A stretch of DNA of 53,884 bases from Woeseiaceae bacterium (GCA_021773135.1 JAJFKP010000009.1:1-53884); one strand, 5' to 3'; positions 18,061 through 27,080 are shown, numbered from the stretch's first letter. The notes: generated by a model not told the origin, from the letters alone. Numbers and translations: made by a program.

Positions 18061-18788
18061 GCACAAAGGACGTCATCCGCTGGCATTCGCAACACCTGGA
18101 ACGTGACGTGCAGCTGGTTCGCTGGGGCCACTTCGGCGCGCCTGTATTACTGTTTCCGACCGCGGGTGGCGATGCCGAAGAGGTGGAGCGGTTCCAACTG
18201 ATCCGCGCGCTGGAGCCATTGCTCGATGCAGGACGCCTAAAAATCTACTCCACAGACAGTGTTGCTGGTAAAGCGTGGATCTCTGGAGAACACACAGGTG
18301 AATACTGTTCCAGGTTACAGAATCTGTTCGACGCATTTGTCTACCGGGAAGTAACGCCGGCGATCCGCAAAGACTGCGAATCGGACTCAATTGAAATCAT
18401 CGCGACCGGCGCTTCAATCGGCGCCTTTAACGCCGTTGCGACCGTATGTCGTCATCCGGATGTTTACAAACTGGCCATCGCAATGAGTGGCACTTTTGAT
18501 CTGTCGAAGTACCTGGAGGGCCGTTTCAACCAGGATTTCTATTTCTCGTCGCCACTTCATTTCCTGCCAGGTCTCGACGGCGAGGCGCTCAAACTGTTGC
18601 AATCCAGACTGATATTACTGCCGACGGGCGAAGGTGACTACGAAGACATCGGCGAATCGTGGCGGCTGGCCGGTGTGCTGGGTGACAAACGGGTGCCAAA
18701 CCGCGTTGACTCGTGGGGGCCGCAGTATCACCATAATTGGGTGACGTGGCGCGAAATGCTGCCAAAGTATCTTGCTCAGTTCGTTTGA
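18057..18788 (+). CDS. Esterase-family alpha/beta hydrolase
   Basis: A 243-residue single-domain hydrolase of the putative-esterase (esterase D-like) family. It has APVLLFPTAGG (oxyanion region), IIATGASIGAFNA (nucleophile Ser about 120) and a C-terminal HHNWVTWREML with the likely catalytic His. No signal peptide is visible. The start is GTG 18057, which overlaps the previous stop as GTGA; longer starts fall inside the upstream gene. It is the last gene of the operon 13489-18788 and converges with the ATP-grasp gene on the other strand 24 bp away. With 15641-16777 it makes two esterases in one operon, suggesting an ester-linked intermediate or product. Confidence 0.8.
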   Translation: MSTKDVIRWHSQHLERDVQLVRWGHFGAPVLLFPTAGGDAEEVERFQLIRALEPLLDAGRLKIYSTDSVAGKAWISGEHTGEYCSRLQNLFDAFVYREVTPAIRKDCESDSIEIIATGASIGAFNAVATVCRHPDVYKLAIAMSGTFDLSKYLEGRFNQDFYFSSPLHFLPGLDGEALKLLQSRLILLPTGEGDYEDIGESWRLAGVLGDKRVPNRVDSWGPQYHHNWVTWREMLPKYLAQFV

Positions 18789-18812
18789 GCGCAGGCACGA
18801 CCCTCAACGCCG

Positions 18813-20030
18813 TCAGCCCGCGTAAAGATGTAATTCCGAACCGACTGCGTCGGCCATTGACAGGGTCTGCCCGAGATCGGGATGTCGAAGCATGACAAAA
18901 CCATCGGAAACCAGCGTCTGGCGCCAGTCACGACGAGGCGTGCCCGGCGACAGCAACGTATTCCAGACAACGTGTTCGCCAAAGCGTTTTTGCAAGATGT
19001 CGGCACCCTCAATGGCTTGAATTCTGCCAACTCCCCGGGCCCGCTTGTAAATGGTCGCAACGTTGAATTTGCGGTGAATGTTGTAATCAAAAGGCTTCGC
19101 CGTAACCGCCGAGGCCCAGGCCTTGAAGACGTCGAAATCGCAGGCATATTTCATCTGATCGACCTGATGCGCGCCCGGCGGCCGTGCGCCGATTTCACCG
19201 AAGACAATTTCTCCGTCCGCCTTTCGATACCATTCCATATGTGTGAAACCGGTATTGAATCCAAGCGTCTCGATAACCCGACGCCCCATCTCGATTGCGC
19301 CCTCGAATTCTGGTAGGTCAACGTCGCGTAGTGCGATAACCTGCGGACTGATCCATTCATTGCTCCGTGCGACCAATGGCCGCGGCCGGTACCAGGCAAT
19401 ATTGAAATACGCGATATTGCCGTCGATCGTGATGGTATCGAACGTATATTCTTCGCCATCGACGAATTCCTCCACGCTAACGACCGCGACATGACGCAGC
19501 AAGGGCAGTACGGCCCGTAACTCGTCGTTACTGCCGACTCGATAAGTGTCCGCAGATCCGGCGCCCGCAATCGGTTTCAGAATGACCGGGTAGCCGATAT
19601 CCTGCACCGCAGTCCAAACGTCAGCGACATTGTCGGCGGCGACGTGGCGCGGCGTTCGTATGCCGACCTGGTCGAGCGCGTGTTTCATGGATTCCTTGTC
19701 GCGAAAACGCTGCGCCGAGGAGACATCGAGTCCATCAACCCCGAATTCCTCCCTGAGCTGCGCGGCCAGGACGACCCCCGGTTCCCACAGGCATTCAATC
19801 CGGTCAAGCTGCCGGCCCGATAGCCGGCCACGGATTTCGTCGGCAACTGACGCTGCATCCCACAGCGAGCGGACCTGGATGTAGTCAGCGAGCGAGCGTT
19901 TTACCAGGTCCGGAAGATTTCCGGCTCCCTGGTCGCCGACGCCGATGACTGCGGCACCACATTCGGCGAGACCACGGGTAAACTCCGGCATATCGGCCGG
20001 ATACCCCGGCGAAATCATTAATACATTCAT
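18813..20030 (-). CDS. ATP-grasp ligase (paralogue B of glycogen locus)
   Basis: A 405-residue ATP-grasp enzyme closely related in motif pattern to the ligases at 13489 and 21602. It has a Rossmann-like N-terminus (VLMISPGYPADMPEFTRGLAE), GYPVILKPIAGAGSADTYRV, SVEEFVDGEEYTFDTITIDG and VFGEIGARPPGAHQVDQM. The start is the ATG at 20030 beginning MNVLMISPGY; the frame stays open upstream but that part is Arg-rich and overlaps the divergent glgA region. It stands alone on the minus strand, back-to-back with glgA, with only about 86 bp for both promoters, suggesting joint control with glycogen synthase. The substrate is unknown. Confidence 0.85.
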   Translation of the reverse strand: MNVLMISPGYPADMPEFTRGLAECGAAVIGVGDQGAGNLPDLVKRSLADYIQVRSLWDAASVADEIRGRLSGRQLDRIECLWEPGVVLAAQLREEFGVDGLDVSSAQRFRDKESMKHALDQVGIRTPRHVAADNVADVWTAVQDIGYPVILKPIAGAGSADTYRVGSNDELRAVLPLLRHVAVVSVEEFVDGEEYTFDTITIDGNIAYFNIAWYRPRPLVARSNEWISPQVIALRDVDLPEFEGAIEMGRRVIETLGFNTGFTHMEWYRKADGEIVFGEIGARPPGAHQVDQMKYACDFDVFKAWASAVTAKPFDYNIHRKFNVATIYKRARGVGRIQAIEGADILQKRFGEHVVWNTLLSPGTPRRDWRQTLVSDGFVMLRHPDLGQTLSMADAVGSELHLYAG

Positions 20031-20116
20031 CGGCCAGCCAGACCTCAAAATAGACACGCTTTCGCGAATTGCAACGTAGAATAGCACCCATTGTCGCACC
20101 TCAAAGAAAAACAACA

Positions 20117-21589
20117 TTGGCCCGTAACAACACACTGAAGCTATGTTTTGCCAGCTCCGAGTTTGCGCCTTTCGCAAAGACCGGCGGACTGGCCGACGTG
20201 TGCGCGGCCCTGTCGTCGTTTCTCGACCGTGAAAATCATGATGTGCGCGTGCTGCTGCCATTGTATCGACGAGTTCGGCAGACTGACGTTGACATTCAGC
20301 CCGTCGATTTTCTCCAGAATCTCAATGTCCGGATCGGCCCGCACGACATTCCATATTCGATCGACCAGGTGCGCGTGCCTGGCGAAGAACTTTCGATCTA
20401 CCTGCTGCGCTGCCCGCCGTTATTTGATCGCGACGGTATATACACGCAAGACCATGATGAACATCTGCGTTTTATCATGCTCTCCCGGGCTGCCATCGAG
20501 ATGTGTCAGCATATGGGATTTGCCCCGGATGTGTTTCACGTCCACGACTGGCACACGGCGCTGATTCCGTTGTACCTGAAGACTGTTTACGCATGGGATC
20601 GACTGTTCGAGCACACCCGGACCATACTTACCATCCACAATATTGCCTACCAGGGCGTCATCGGTAGAGACGCACTTCCGGACCTGGGACTCGGCGACGA
20701 TGTCGGGGAACTTCACCAGGGCGAACTTGACGCCGGACGCATTAATTTTCTCAAGACCGGGATCTTGCATGCCGATGTCGTGACCACCGTCAGCCCTACC
20801 TACGCCAGCGAAATCCAGGGTGATGAACTGGGCATGGGGCTACAGGACTTGCTGCGTGCTCGTAGCGACACCCTTATCGGCATACTTAACGGCGTCGATT
20901 ATCGGCACTGGGACCCGTCATGCGACGCCTTGATTCCACATCAGTATTCGTCGAAAAACTTAGCTGGCAAGGCGAAAAACAAACGCAAGCTGGCCAAGGA
21001 GCTTGGCCTCGATGTTGACGATGATGTACCGCTGATTGGCATGGTGACGCGACTGACGCCGCAAAAAGGCATTGACCTGGTGCAGCAAGCGTTACCGGAT
21101 CTTTTGGCGGAGAAACGCTTTGCGCTGGCGATCCTGGGAAGTGGTGCGGCATCATACGAATCCTTTTTCGAATGGTTACAGGCACGACATCGTAATCAGG
21201 TTTGTTTTTACCGGGGATTCAACAACAAACTTGCCCACTGGATCGAAGCCGCTAGCGACATGTTTTTGATGCCATCGCTTTTCGAACCCTGCGGGCTGAA
21301 CCAGATGTACAGCCTTCGCTATGGGACGGTGCCAATTGTCCACGATACCGGCGGGCTCGCGGACACGGTCGAACTGTTCAATCCCGCTACGGGCAGCGGT
21401 AATGGCATCAAGTTCAGACATGCCGACGCGAACGCACTGCGCTGGGCAATCGAGACGGGGCTGGGATGGTATGCGGACAAGCGTATGTGGCGACGAATCA
21501 TGCGCAACGGCATGGCGATGGATTATTCCTGGGATCGCCAGGGTAAACAGTATATTGACCTGTACCGGCGACTGTCCGGCGCAGAATAA
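20117..21589 (+). CDS. glgA: Glycogen synthase (ADP-glucose type)
   Basis: A GT5 enzyme of about 490 residues that transfers glucose from ADP-glucose to the growing alpha-1,4 chain. Diagnostic motifs are LCFASSEFAPFAKTGGLADV (KTGGL, ADP-glucose binding), VFHVHDWHTALIPLYLK, TIHNIAYQG, MVTRLTPQKGIDLV and EPCGLNQMYSLRYGTVPIVH with the GT-B Glu pair. The start is probably the TTG at 20117 (LARNNTLKLCF) after an AAGAAA stretch; another TTG at 20069 is in frame. It is separated from the main glg operon by the ATP-grasp/esterase genes and is followed 12 bp later by two more ATP-grasp genes, so glycogen synthesis is directly co-transcribed with the unknown ligases. Confidence 0.95.
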   Translation: MARNNTLKLCFASSEFAPFAKTGGLADVCAALSSFLDRENHDVRVLLPLYRRVRQTDVDIQPVDFLQNLNVRIGPHDIPYSIDQVRVPGEELSIYLLRCPPLFDRDGIYTQDHDEHLRFIMLSRAAIEMCQHMGFAPDVFHVHDWHTALIPLYLKTVYAWDRLFEHTRTILTIHNIAYQGVIGRDALPDLGLGDDVGELHQGELDAGRINFLKTGILHADVVTTVSPTYASEIQGDELGMGLQDLLRARSDTLIGILNGVDYRHWDPSCDALIPHQYSSKNLAGKAKNKRKLAKELGLDVDDDVPLIGMVTRLTPQKGIDLVQQALPDLLAEKRFALAILGSGAASYESFFEWLQARHRNQVCFYRGFNNKLAHWIEAASDMFLMPSLFEPCGLNQMYSLRYGTVPIVHDTGGLADTVELFNPATGSGNGIKFRHADANALRWAIETGLGWYADKRMWRRIMRNGMAMDYSWDRQGKQYIDLYRRLSGAE

Positions 21590-21601
21590 CGGAATGCCGA
21601 C

Positions 21602-22822
21602 ATGAATATTATTTTCATCGAACCCAGTTTTCCCTATAACCAGAAGAAATTCGTGCACGCATTGTGCGCAGCGGGTGCGAACGTCATTGGCATAGGTGAG
21701 CGGCCTGCAGAATACCTCGACGACGAACTTAAGGAGTGGCTCGCAGACTACACGCAGGTCAGATCGGTTGTGCACGAACCATCACTTCTGGAAGCCGTGC
21801 AGTCTGTCCAGGCGAAAGTTTGGGTCGACAGGCTCGAGGCAACCGTGGAAGCGCACATCATGGCGGCCGCCGCCGTCCGCGAGGCCTGCAGTATTCCAGG
21901 TACGTCCTCTGCGACAGCCTATCTCTGCCGCGACAAGCCGGCTATGAAAGAAGCGCTGCGGAAAGCGGGTGTCCCGTGCGCGCGGTCAACCCGAGCCACG
22001 TCCGGCGCGGAGGCGAAGGCCTTCGCGGACGCCGTTGGTTATCCGTTAATCGTCAAACCACCAGCGGGCGCGGGTGCAGCATCGACTTTCCGCGTTGGTA
22101 ACGCCGCAGATCTAAACCGGGTGATTGTGGAATCCGGACTTGCCGAGGGCACGGAAGTCGCTATCGAGGAATTTATAGAGGGCCATGAGGGCTACCTGGA
22201 TACACTGACGATTAACGGCGAGGTCGCTCACGAATTTGCAACTCATTACTACCCGAACGTGCTTGAAGCGATGCGTCAACGCTGGATTTCACCGCAGATG
22301 GTCGTGACCAACCGCATCGATGCAGCCGGTTACGACGAGGTCAAGGCGATGGCAAGAAAGGTCATTTCCGTGCTGGAAATCGATACGTCGCCGACCCACA
22401 TGGAATGGTTCTACGGGCCAAAGGGACTCAAGTTTTCGGAAATCGGATGTCGCCCGCCCGGTGTCGGGCAATGGGATGTCTACAATGCAGCGAATGAATT
22501 CAATTTGTATTTTGAGTGGGCGCATGCGCTCGTGAAGGGCCGCATTCATACGCGACCTTCCAGACGCTTTTCTGCAGGCATGATTGCGCTTCGGCCGGAA
22601 CGAGACGGCACGATCAGCGGTTACTCCGGGGTGGCGGACATCGAGCGCAAATACCGTGAATGTATATTTGGTGCGCATTTTCCTTCGCCTGGTTCGCCGA
22701 CGCAACCAATCGAAGGCGGTTACATGGCAAACGCCTGGATGCGCTTGCGACACCCCGACTACGATACGCTGCGCGCCATGCTGAACGAAGTCGGGCAGAC
22801 CGTGCGGGTTCACGCAGAATGA
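21602..22822 (+). CDS. ATP-grasp ligase (paralogue C of glycogen locus)
   Basis: A 406-residue ATP-grasp enzyme with a Rossmann-like start (MNIIFIEPSFPYNQKKF), GYPLIVKPPAGAGAASTFRV, AIEEFIEGHEGYLDTLTING and KFSEIGCRPPGVGQWDVYN. Motif order and wording match paralogues A and B, although its start is most like B (both begin MNV/IL-I followed by SPGYP or EPSFP). It lies 12 bp after glgA and overlaps the following PGM1-like ligase by ATGA, so the three genes form one transcription unit. The acceptor and donor are unknown; carboxylate-amine ligation is the family expectation. Confidence 0.86.
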   Translation: MNIIFIEPSFPYNQKKFVHALCAAGANVIGIGERPAEYLDDELKEWLADYTQVRSVVHEPSLLEAVQSVQAKVWVDRLEATVEAHIMAAAAVREACSIPGTSSATAYLCRDKPAMKEALRKAGVPCARSTRATSGAEAKAFADAVGYPLIVKPPAGAGAASTFRVGNAADLNRVIVESGLAEGTEVAIEEFIEGHEGYLDTLTINGEVAHEFATHYYPNVLEAMRQRWISPQMVVTNRIDAAGYDEVKAMARKVISVLEIDTSPTHMEWFYGPKGLKFSEIGCRPPGVGQWDVYNAANEFNLYFEWAHALVKGRIHTRPSRRFSAGMIALRPERDGTISGYSGVADIERKYRECIFGAHFPSPGSPTQPIEGGYMANAWMRLRHPDYDTLRAMLNEVGQTVRVHAE

Positions 22823-24405
22823 GTGACTATGGAGTTATCCCGGCAGGCGGCTCGACTGATCAAGAGATTGCCCGCTTCGAAACGCTCAAGCCGCGATTGC
22901 TCGCGGTTTGGGAGGCCCTCGAAGCTGACGAGTTATATGAACACACCTCGGTCATCGTGCCCTCGCTAAGTGTCGATCAGGAAGAGCTGGCCAAGGTCAC
23001 GGGCGCGTCATTTTACGAAGAGCGGCTGATGTTCGCGGTGATTCGGCTGCGCAATCCAAATGCACGCGTTATTTATATTACAAGCCAGCCTGTCAACCCT
23101 GATGTCGTCGAATATTACCTGGAGCTCTTGCCGGGCGTTGTTTCGTCACACGCTCGGCGGCGATTGCACATGATCTCGGTGTATGACGCGACGCCGCGAC
23201 CATTGAGCGCCAAATTGATCGAACGACCGCGTTTGCTTGCGCGAATCCGGACATTGATTGGCGACCGGCAGCACGCGTATCTCACTTGTTATAACGCCAC
23301 GGCGCTCGAGCGTCGGCTTGCCGTTGAGTTAGGGATCCCGTTAAACGGCGTTGACCCCGCACTTTTATATCACGGCACCAAATCCGGCAGTCGCAAGCTG
23401 TTTGCGAACGCTGGCATCGATCATCCGGCCGGCACAGAAGGTCTCTACGATGAGACTGACATCATCGATGCCCTGCTCGATCTGAAACAGTCTCGGCCGA
23501 CGGTCCGCCGTGCGGTCGTTAAACTCAATGAAGGATTCGCCGGTGAGGGCAATGCGGTCTTTACTTACCCGAACAAGAATCCGAATCGAGATGACATCGC
23601 CGCGGCACTTCGCCTGGTATCGTGGCCGTCGGGCCAGGGTCAGTACGAAACCTACTTGCAGAAATTCGGGATTATGGGCGGCGTTATTGAAGAGATGATC
23701 GAGGCTGCGGAGATTCATTCCCCAAGCGTGCAGATGCGCATACATCCCGATGGCCGTACCTCGCTGGTGTCAACCCATGAGCAGGTCCTCGGTGGCGACA
23801 CCGGACAGGTCTATCTCGGCTGCCGATACCCTGCGCGTGACGACTACCGCCTCGAAATACAGGAATTCGGCATGCGCGTCGGCGAGGAGCTGTCGAGGAA
23901 TGGTGTCATCGGGCGATTCGGTGTCGATTTCATCACCTACCCGAATGAGGACGGCGCCTGGCAAACGCAAGCCATCGAGATCAATCTTCGAATGTGTGGC
24001 ACAACGCCGCCATTTCATGCCCTGGAATTTCTGACCAGTGGCAAAATCGACCACGCAACCGGGCTGTTTCACGCACCGGACGGACAGCAGAAATTTTATT
24101 CTGCGACGGACAACCTCAAATCCCCTGGCTACTGCGGGCTCTTGCCAGAAGACCTGTTTGAAATCATATCCCACTGCGGTCTGCATTTTAGTCACGCAAC
24201 AAACACCGGGGTGCTGTTCTATATGATGGGTGCGCTATCGCAATACGGCAAACTGGGCATGACCTGCATTGGAAATACGCGCGAACAGGCCAGTGAGATG
24301 TTCTCCAGAATGATAGGTGTACTTGACGACGAAACACAGAACAGGAATCACGGTTCGCCCGGGCAGGTAATGCCGTTTCTCGATCGATACCTTTCTATGG
24401 AATAA
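22819..24405 (+). CDS. PGM1-type ATP-grasp peptide ligase-like protein
   Basis: A 528-residue protein similar in build to ATP-grasp peptide ligases of the PGM1 type. An N-terminal domain (about residues 1-180, with VIVPSLSVDQEELAKVTGA) precedes the ATP-grasp part, which shows RRAVVKLNEGFAGEGNAVF, VIEEMIEAAEIHSPS and QAIEINLRMCGTTPPFHAL (metal-binding Glu/Asn, with the conserved Arg). The start is the ATG at 22819 overlapping the upstream stop; the frame is open further upstream only inside the previous gene. PGM1 itself makes a peptide bond in pheganomycin biosynthesis, so peptide or amide formation is a fair expectation; the actual substrates are unknown. It ends the glgA operon and converges with the PQQ dehydrogenase gene. 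Confidence 0.8.
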   Translation: MSDYGVIPAGGSTDQEIARFETLKPRLLAVWEALEADELYEHTSVIVPSLSVDQEELAKVTGASFYEERLMFAVIRLRNPNARVIYITSQPVNPDVVEYYLELLPGVVSSHARRRLHMISVYDATPRPLSAKLIERPRLLARIRTLIGDRQHAYLTCYNATALERRLAVELGIPLNGVDPALLYHGTKSGSRKLFANAGIDHPAGTEGLYDETDIIDALLDLKQSRPTVRRAVVKLNEGFAGEGNAVFTYPNKNPNRDDIAAALRLVSWPSGQGQYETYLQKFGIMGGVIEEMIEAAEIHSPSVQMRIHPDGRTSLVSTHEQVLGGDTGQVYLGCRYPARDDYRLEIQEFGMRVGEELSRNGVIGRFGVDFITYPNEDGAWQTQAIEINLRMCGTTPPFHALEFLTSGKIDHATGLFHAPDGQQKFYSATDNLKSPGYCGLLPEDLFEIISHCGLHFSHATNTGVLFYMMGALSQYGKLGMTCIGNTREQASEMFSRMIGVLDDETQNRNHGSPGQVMPFLDRYLSME

Positions 24406-24464
24406 GTGGGCGTGGCACAAGATTATTCCTTTGGCACTCAGGATAATCCGCCAAACCATCTTGA

Positions 24465-24500
24465 TGCCTGCTGCCGGCATGCCGGATCAGCTGTCAGGCA
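24465..24500. terminator. Nested inverted repeat between convergent operons
   Basis: TGCCTG (24465-24470) pairs with CAGGCA (24495-24500), and inside lies the perfect 12-bp palindrome CCGGCATGCCGG (24474-24485). It sits between the convergent stops at 24405 and 24564, where a terminator would be expected, but there is no T-run on either side, so a classic Rho-independent terminator is not proven. Confidence 0.3.
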
Positions 24501-24563
24501 CTTGCGGTGCAGTGCAGAAGTAAAGAAAGTCGAAATATGCTCGCCGGCGGGTGCTTTCGCAGC

Positions 24564-26165
24564 CTACTCGAGCCCAAATACATAGAGCGTCCCGCCGCCT
24601 GTGGAGACCACGCGCTGCTTGCCATCCACAGCAAAGGACATCGGATTGGTACGCACCGCTCCGCCACTCTGGAAGTCCCACAGCGCCTCGCCGGTTGCCG
24701 CATCCAACGCGAACATATTGCCCTCGTTGCTGCCACCGAAAACCAGCCCTCCGGCAGTGGCCATGACGCCTGCCCAGGGCGGCGAATGCAGCATGAATTC
24801 CCACTGCTGCTTGCCAGTCAGTACGTCCAACGCCCGGATCGCGCCGGCGGCATCGTCACCGGACAGCGCCTGCTCGCCGCCACCTAAGAACGGCTCGCCC
24901 TCCTCGTATTCGACATCCGCTTTGTAATACACGGATCCCATGAGGCGGGTGGCAACGAAGAACTGCTCTGTCTCGGGATTGTAGGAAGGGCTGAACCAGT
25001 TTGTCGCACCCTGCAGACTCGGCCAGACCAGGTTACCGTCGTAAGTAGGATCCGTGCCAGGAATGACGATCGGCCGGCCCGCTTCGTCGAGCCCGCTGGC
25101 CCAGGTCTGTTTTGAATACTCGTTGCCGTGCAGGAACTCCCCGGTTTCGCGATCCAGTAAATAGAAAAAGGCATTGCGATTCGCCAGCGCAACAATCTTT
25201 CGGTCTTCGTCGTTGAACTCCGCATCGAGCAAGACCGGAATCTGGTTTGCGTCCCAGTCATGCGTGTCATGCGGCGTATATTGAAAGTGCCATTCTAGTT
25301 CGCCCGTATTCGGATCCAGCGCAATGATCGAACAGGAGTACAGGTTGTCGCCCGGCCGCACATCGCCGTTCCAGTCGGGCGCCGGGTTGCCAACCGTCCA
25401 GTAGAGCAGATCGAGATCGGGATCGTACGATCCGGTCAGCCAGGTAGACCCGCCACCCGTTTGCCAGGCGTCGCCCTGCCAGGTCTCGCTGCCCGGGTCG
25501 CCGGGCGCCGGTATCGTATAAAAACGCCAGTCCAGTTCGCCGGTTGCCGAATCGTAGGCATCGACGAAGCCGCGCACACCAGCCTCCGCTCCACTGACAC
25601 CGATGATAATCCTGTTCTCAATGGCGAGCGGCGCAAGGGTCAACGCAAAGCCGATATCATTGTCGGCAACTGCAACATCCCACCGTACTGCACCCGTTGC
25701 TGCGTCGAGTGACACAAGATGTGCATCCAGCGTTGCAACATAAACCGCGTCATTCAGCAATGCCACGCCACGATTGACCTTGGGGAAACCGATGTTTTTG
25801 ACGTCCTCGTCGATATCGGGGGTCCAGCTCCACAAGCGTTTTCCGGTTCTCGCGTCGAGCGCAGTGACCGTGCTCGGTGGTTCCGTCAGGTACATGACTC
25901 CGTCAGCAACCAGGGGCGTCGTCTCAACCAGACCGGCACCCGTGTGCGTTGAGGGCTGCATCTGATAGGCCCAGATAACCTTGAGATCAACGACATTTTC
26001 GGTATTGATTTCTACGAGCGGCGAATATCGCTCCGACCGATACGTACCCGAATAGGTCAGCCAGCTTTCTTTATCGTCTGCCGCGTTGACGAGGCGTTCG
26101 AAACTGACTTCCGCATGTACCGCCGGAGAAACTAGCAGCGCTGCAACCATTATTGTCTTCTTCAT
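24564..26165 (-). CDS. PQQ-dependent alcohol dehydrogenase, lanthanide-type active site
   Basis: A 533-residue periplasmic quinoprotein with a signal peptide (residues 1-18, ending AVHA) and repeated tryptophan-docking motifs such as ALDARTGKRLWSW and ALDAATGEALWDF of an eight-bladed propeller. The metal/PQQ-site residues are visible: Glu about 194 in GAEAGVRG, Asn about 260 in VGNPAPDWNGD, and HDTHDWDAN with the presumed catalytic Asp about 303 followed two places later by Asp 305. The extra Asp is the mark of lanthanide-dependent (XoxF/PedH-like) enzymes; calcium enzymes have Ala or Ser there. The adjacent Cys pair of methanol dehydrogenase is absent. The alcohol substrate is unknown. Its start overlaps the stop of the cytochrome c gene upstream, its likely electron acceptor. 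Confidence 0.88.
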   Translation of the reverse strand: MKKTIMVAALLVSPAVHAEVSFERLVNAADDKESWLTYSGTYRSERYSPLVEINTENVVDLKVIWAYQMQPSTHTGAGLVETTPLVADGVMYLTEPPSTVTALDARTGKRLWSWTPDIDEDVKNIGFPKVNRGVALLNDAVYVATLDAHLVSLDAATGAVRWDVAVADNDIGFALTLAPLAIENRIIIGVSGAEAGVRGFVDAYDSATGELDWRFYTIPAPGDPGSETWQGDAWQTGGGSTWLTGSYDPDLDLLYWTVGNPAPDWNGDVRPGDNLYSCSIIALDPNTGELEWHFQYTPHDTHDWDANQIPVLLDAEFNDEDRKIVALANRNAFFYLLDRETGEFLHGNEYSKQTWASGLDEAGRPIVIPGTDPTYDGNLVWPSLQGATNWFSPSYNPETEQFFVATRLMGSVYYKADVEYEEGEPFLGGGEQALSGDDAAGAIRALDVLTGKQQWEFMLHSPPWAGVMATAGGLVFGGSNEGNMFALDAATGEALWDFQSGGAVRTNPMSFAVDGKQRVVSTGGGTLYVFGLE

Positions 26166-26944
26166 CGTTCGCTCCGGAGACTCATCAGGTAAGAGACCAC
26201 ATCGTCCAGGTCTTGCCCTGAAAGGCTAGCCCCGTACTCAGGCATTAGACTATGCGCAAAGACTTTTTCGAATTCGATCAGGTCGTCTTTGCGGAACGAA
26301 TGCACAGACCCGGCGACGTCGCGAACCTGGATTGAAAACGCGTCCTCGTTGATACGCAATCCTTCTACGCGATCCTCAAGCGTCCTGACGCGAACCGTTA
26401 GATAGTCTTTATAGCCGGCGGTCTGCGACTGTGCTTCGGCAGGCGCTACCAGCGAGCTGCGCAGATAATCGAGTCCCCGCTGATCGCCGACCGTAGTCAG
26501 TTCGGGGCCGATGCCAATTCCGTGACCCGCAATGATGTGGCATGCCGGGCAGCCGCCAATATCCTGGTAAACCCTGCGCCCACGGCCCGGATCACCGGGC
26601 ATTTCCTCCGCCTCGAGGCGACCCAGCGTGCGCACGTATCCAGCCACTCTCGTTGTCTGCGTGTCATCAAGTGACCAGATTGCTGGCATGCCCGTTCCGG
26701 GTATGCCGTCATCGATAATAGCAATCAGCTGCTCGTCATCGTTGACATACTGAAGCGCTGGCCTTGCCAGGTTTGAGCCTTCACCTCCGGCGCCATCAAT
26801 ACCGTGACAGCGTGCGCAGTGAATGCGGAACAGTCGTTCACCGTCAGCGAGGTCACCCGCCGTCAGCAGGTCCAGAGGAGATTGCGCCATGGCAGCTGGC
26901 GAGGAAAGAATCAGGACTAGCGCAACCAGCCTGCCGTTCTTCAT
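26162..26944 (-). CDS. Exported diheme cytochrome c
   Basis: A 260-residue periplasmic protein with a signal peptide (about residues 1-20, ending AMA). There are two heme-binding motifs, CARCH (43-47) and CPACH (132-136). Candidate Met axial ligands are in GTGMPAIW (about 86) and SLMPEYG near the C-terminus. The second domain has a long insert (about 150-225) before the distal Met. It overlaps the PQQ dehydrogenase gene by ATGA, so the two are co-translated; it most likely takes electrons from the quinoprotein to the terminal oxidase chain. No PQQ-synthesis gene lies in the window. Confidence 0.9.
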   Translation of the reverse strand: MKNGRLVALVLILSSPAAMAQSPLDLLTAGDLADGERLFRIHCARCHGIDGAGGEGSNLARPALQYVNDDEQLIAIIDDGIPGTGMPAIWSLDDTQTTRVAGYVRTLGRLEAEEMPGDPGRGRRVYQDIGGCPACHIIAGHGIGIGPELTTVGDQRGLDYLRSSLVAPAEAQSQTAGYKDYLTVRVRTLEDRVEGLRINEDAFSIQVRDVAGSVHSFRKDDLIEFEKVFAHSLMPEYGASLSGQDLDDVVSYLMSLRSER

Positions 26945-27047
26945 GACGACTACCTCTTTCAGGCGCTCTTAAGGTAGAACGAATCTATCAGACCCGCGGT
27001 CGACAAGGAAGATTGTGCACAATACGCGCTGCGAGGTGATACCTAAG

Positions 27048-27053
27048 TATAAT
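27048..27053 (+). promoter_or_regulatory. Consensus -10 box TATAAT before the PH-domain/TRAP operon
   Basis: A perfect TATAAT lies at 27048-27053, placing a start of transcription near 27060 and giving a leader of about 20 bases before the ATG at 27081. No good -35 box is found 16-18 bp upstream, so activation by a regulator, or chance, is possible. Confidence 0.35.
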
Positions 27054-27080
27054 GGCCGCCAGCTTTATCCGGAAATATGC

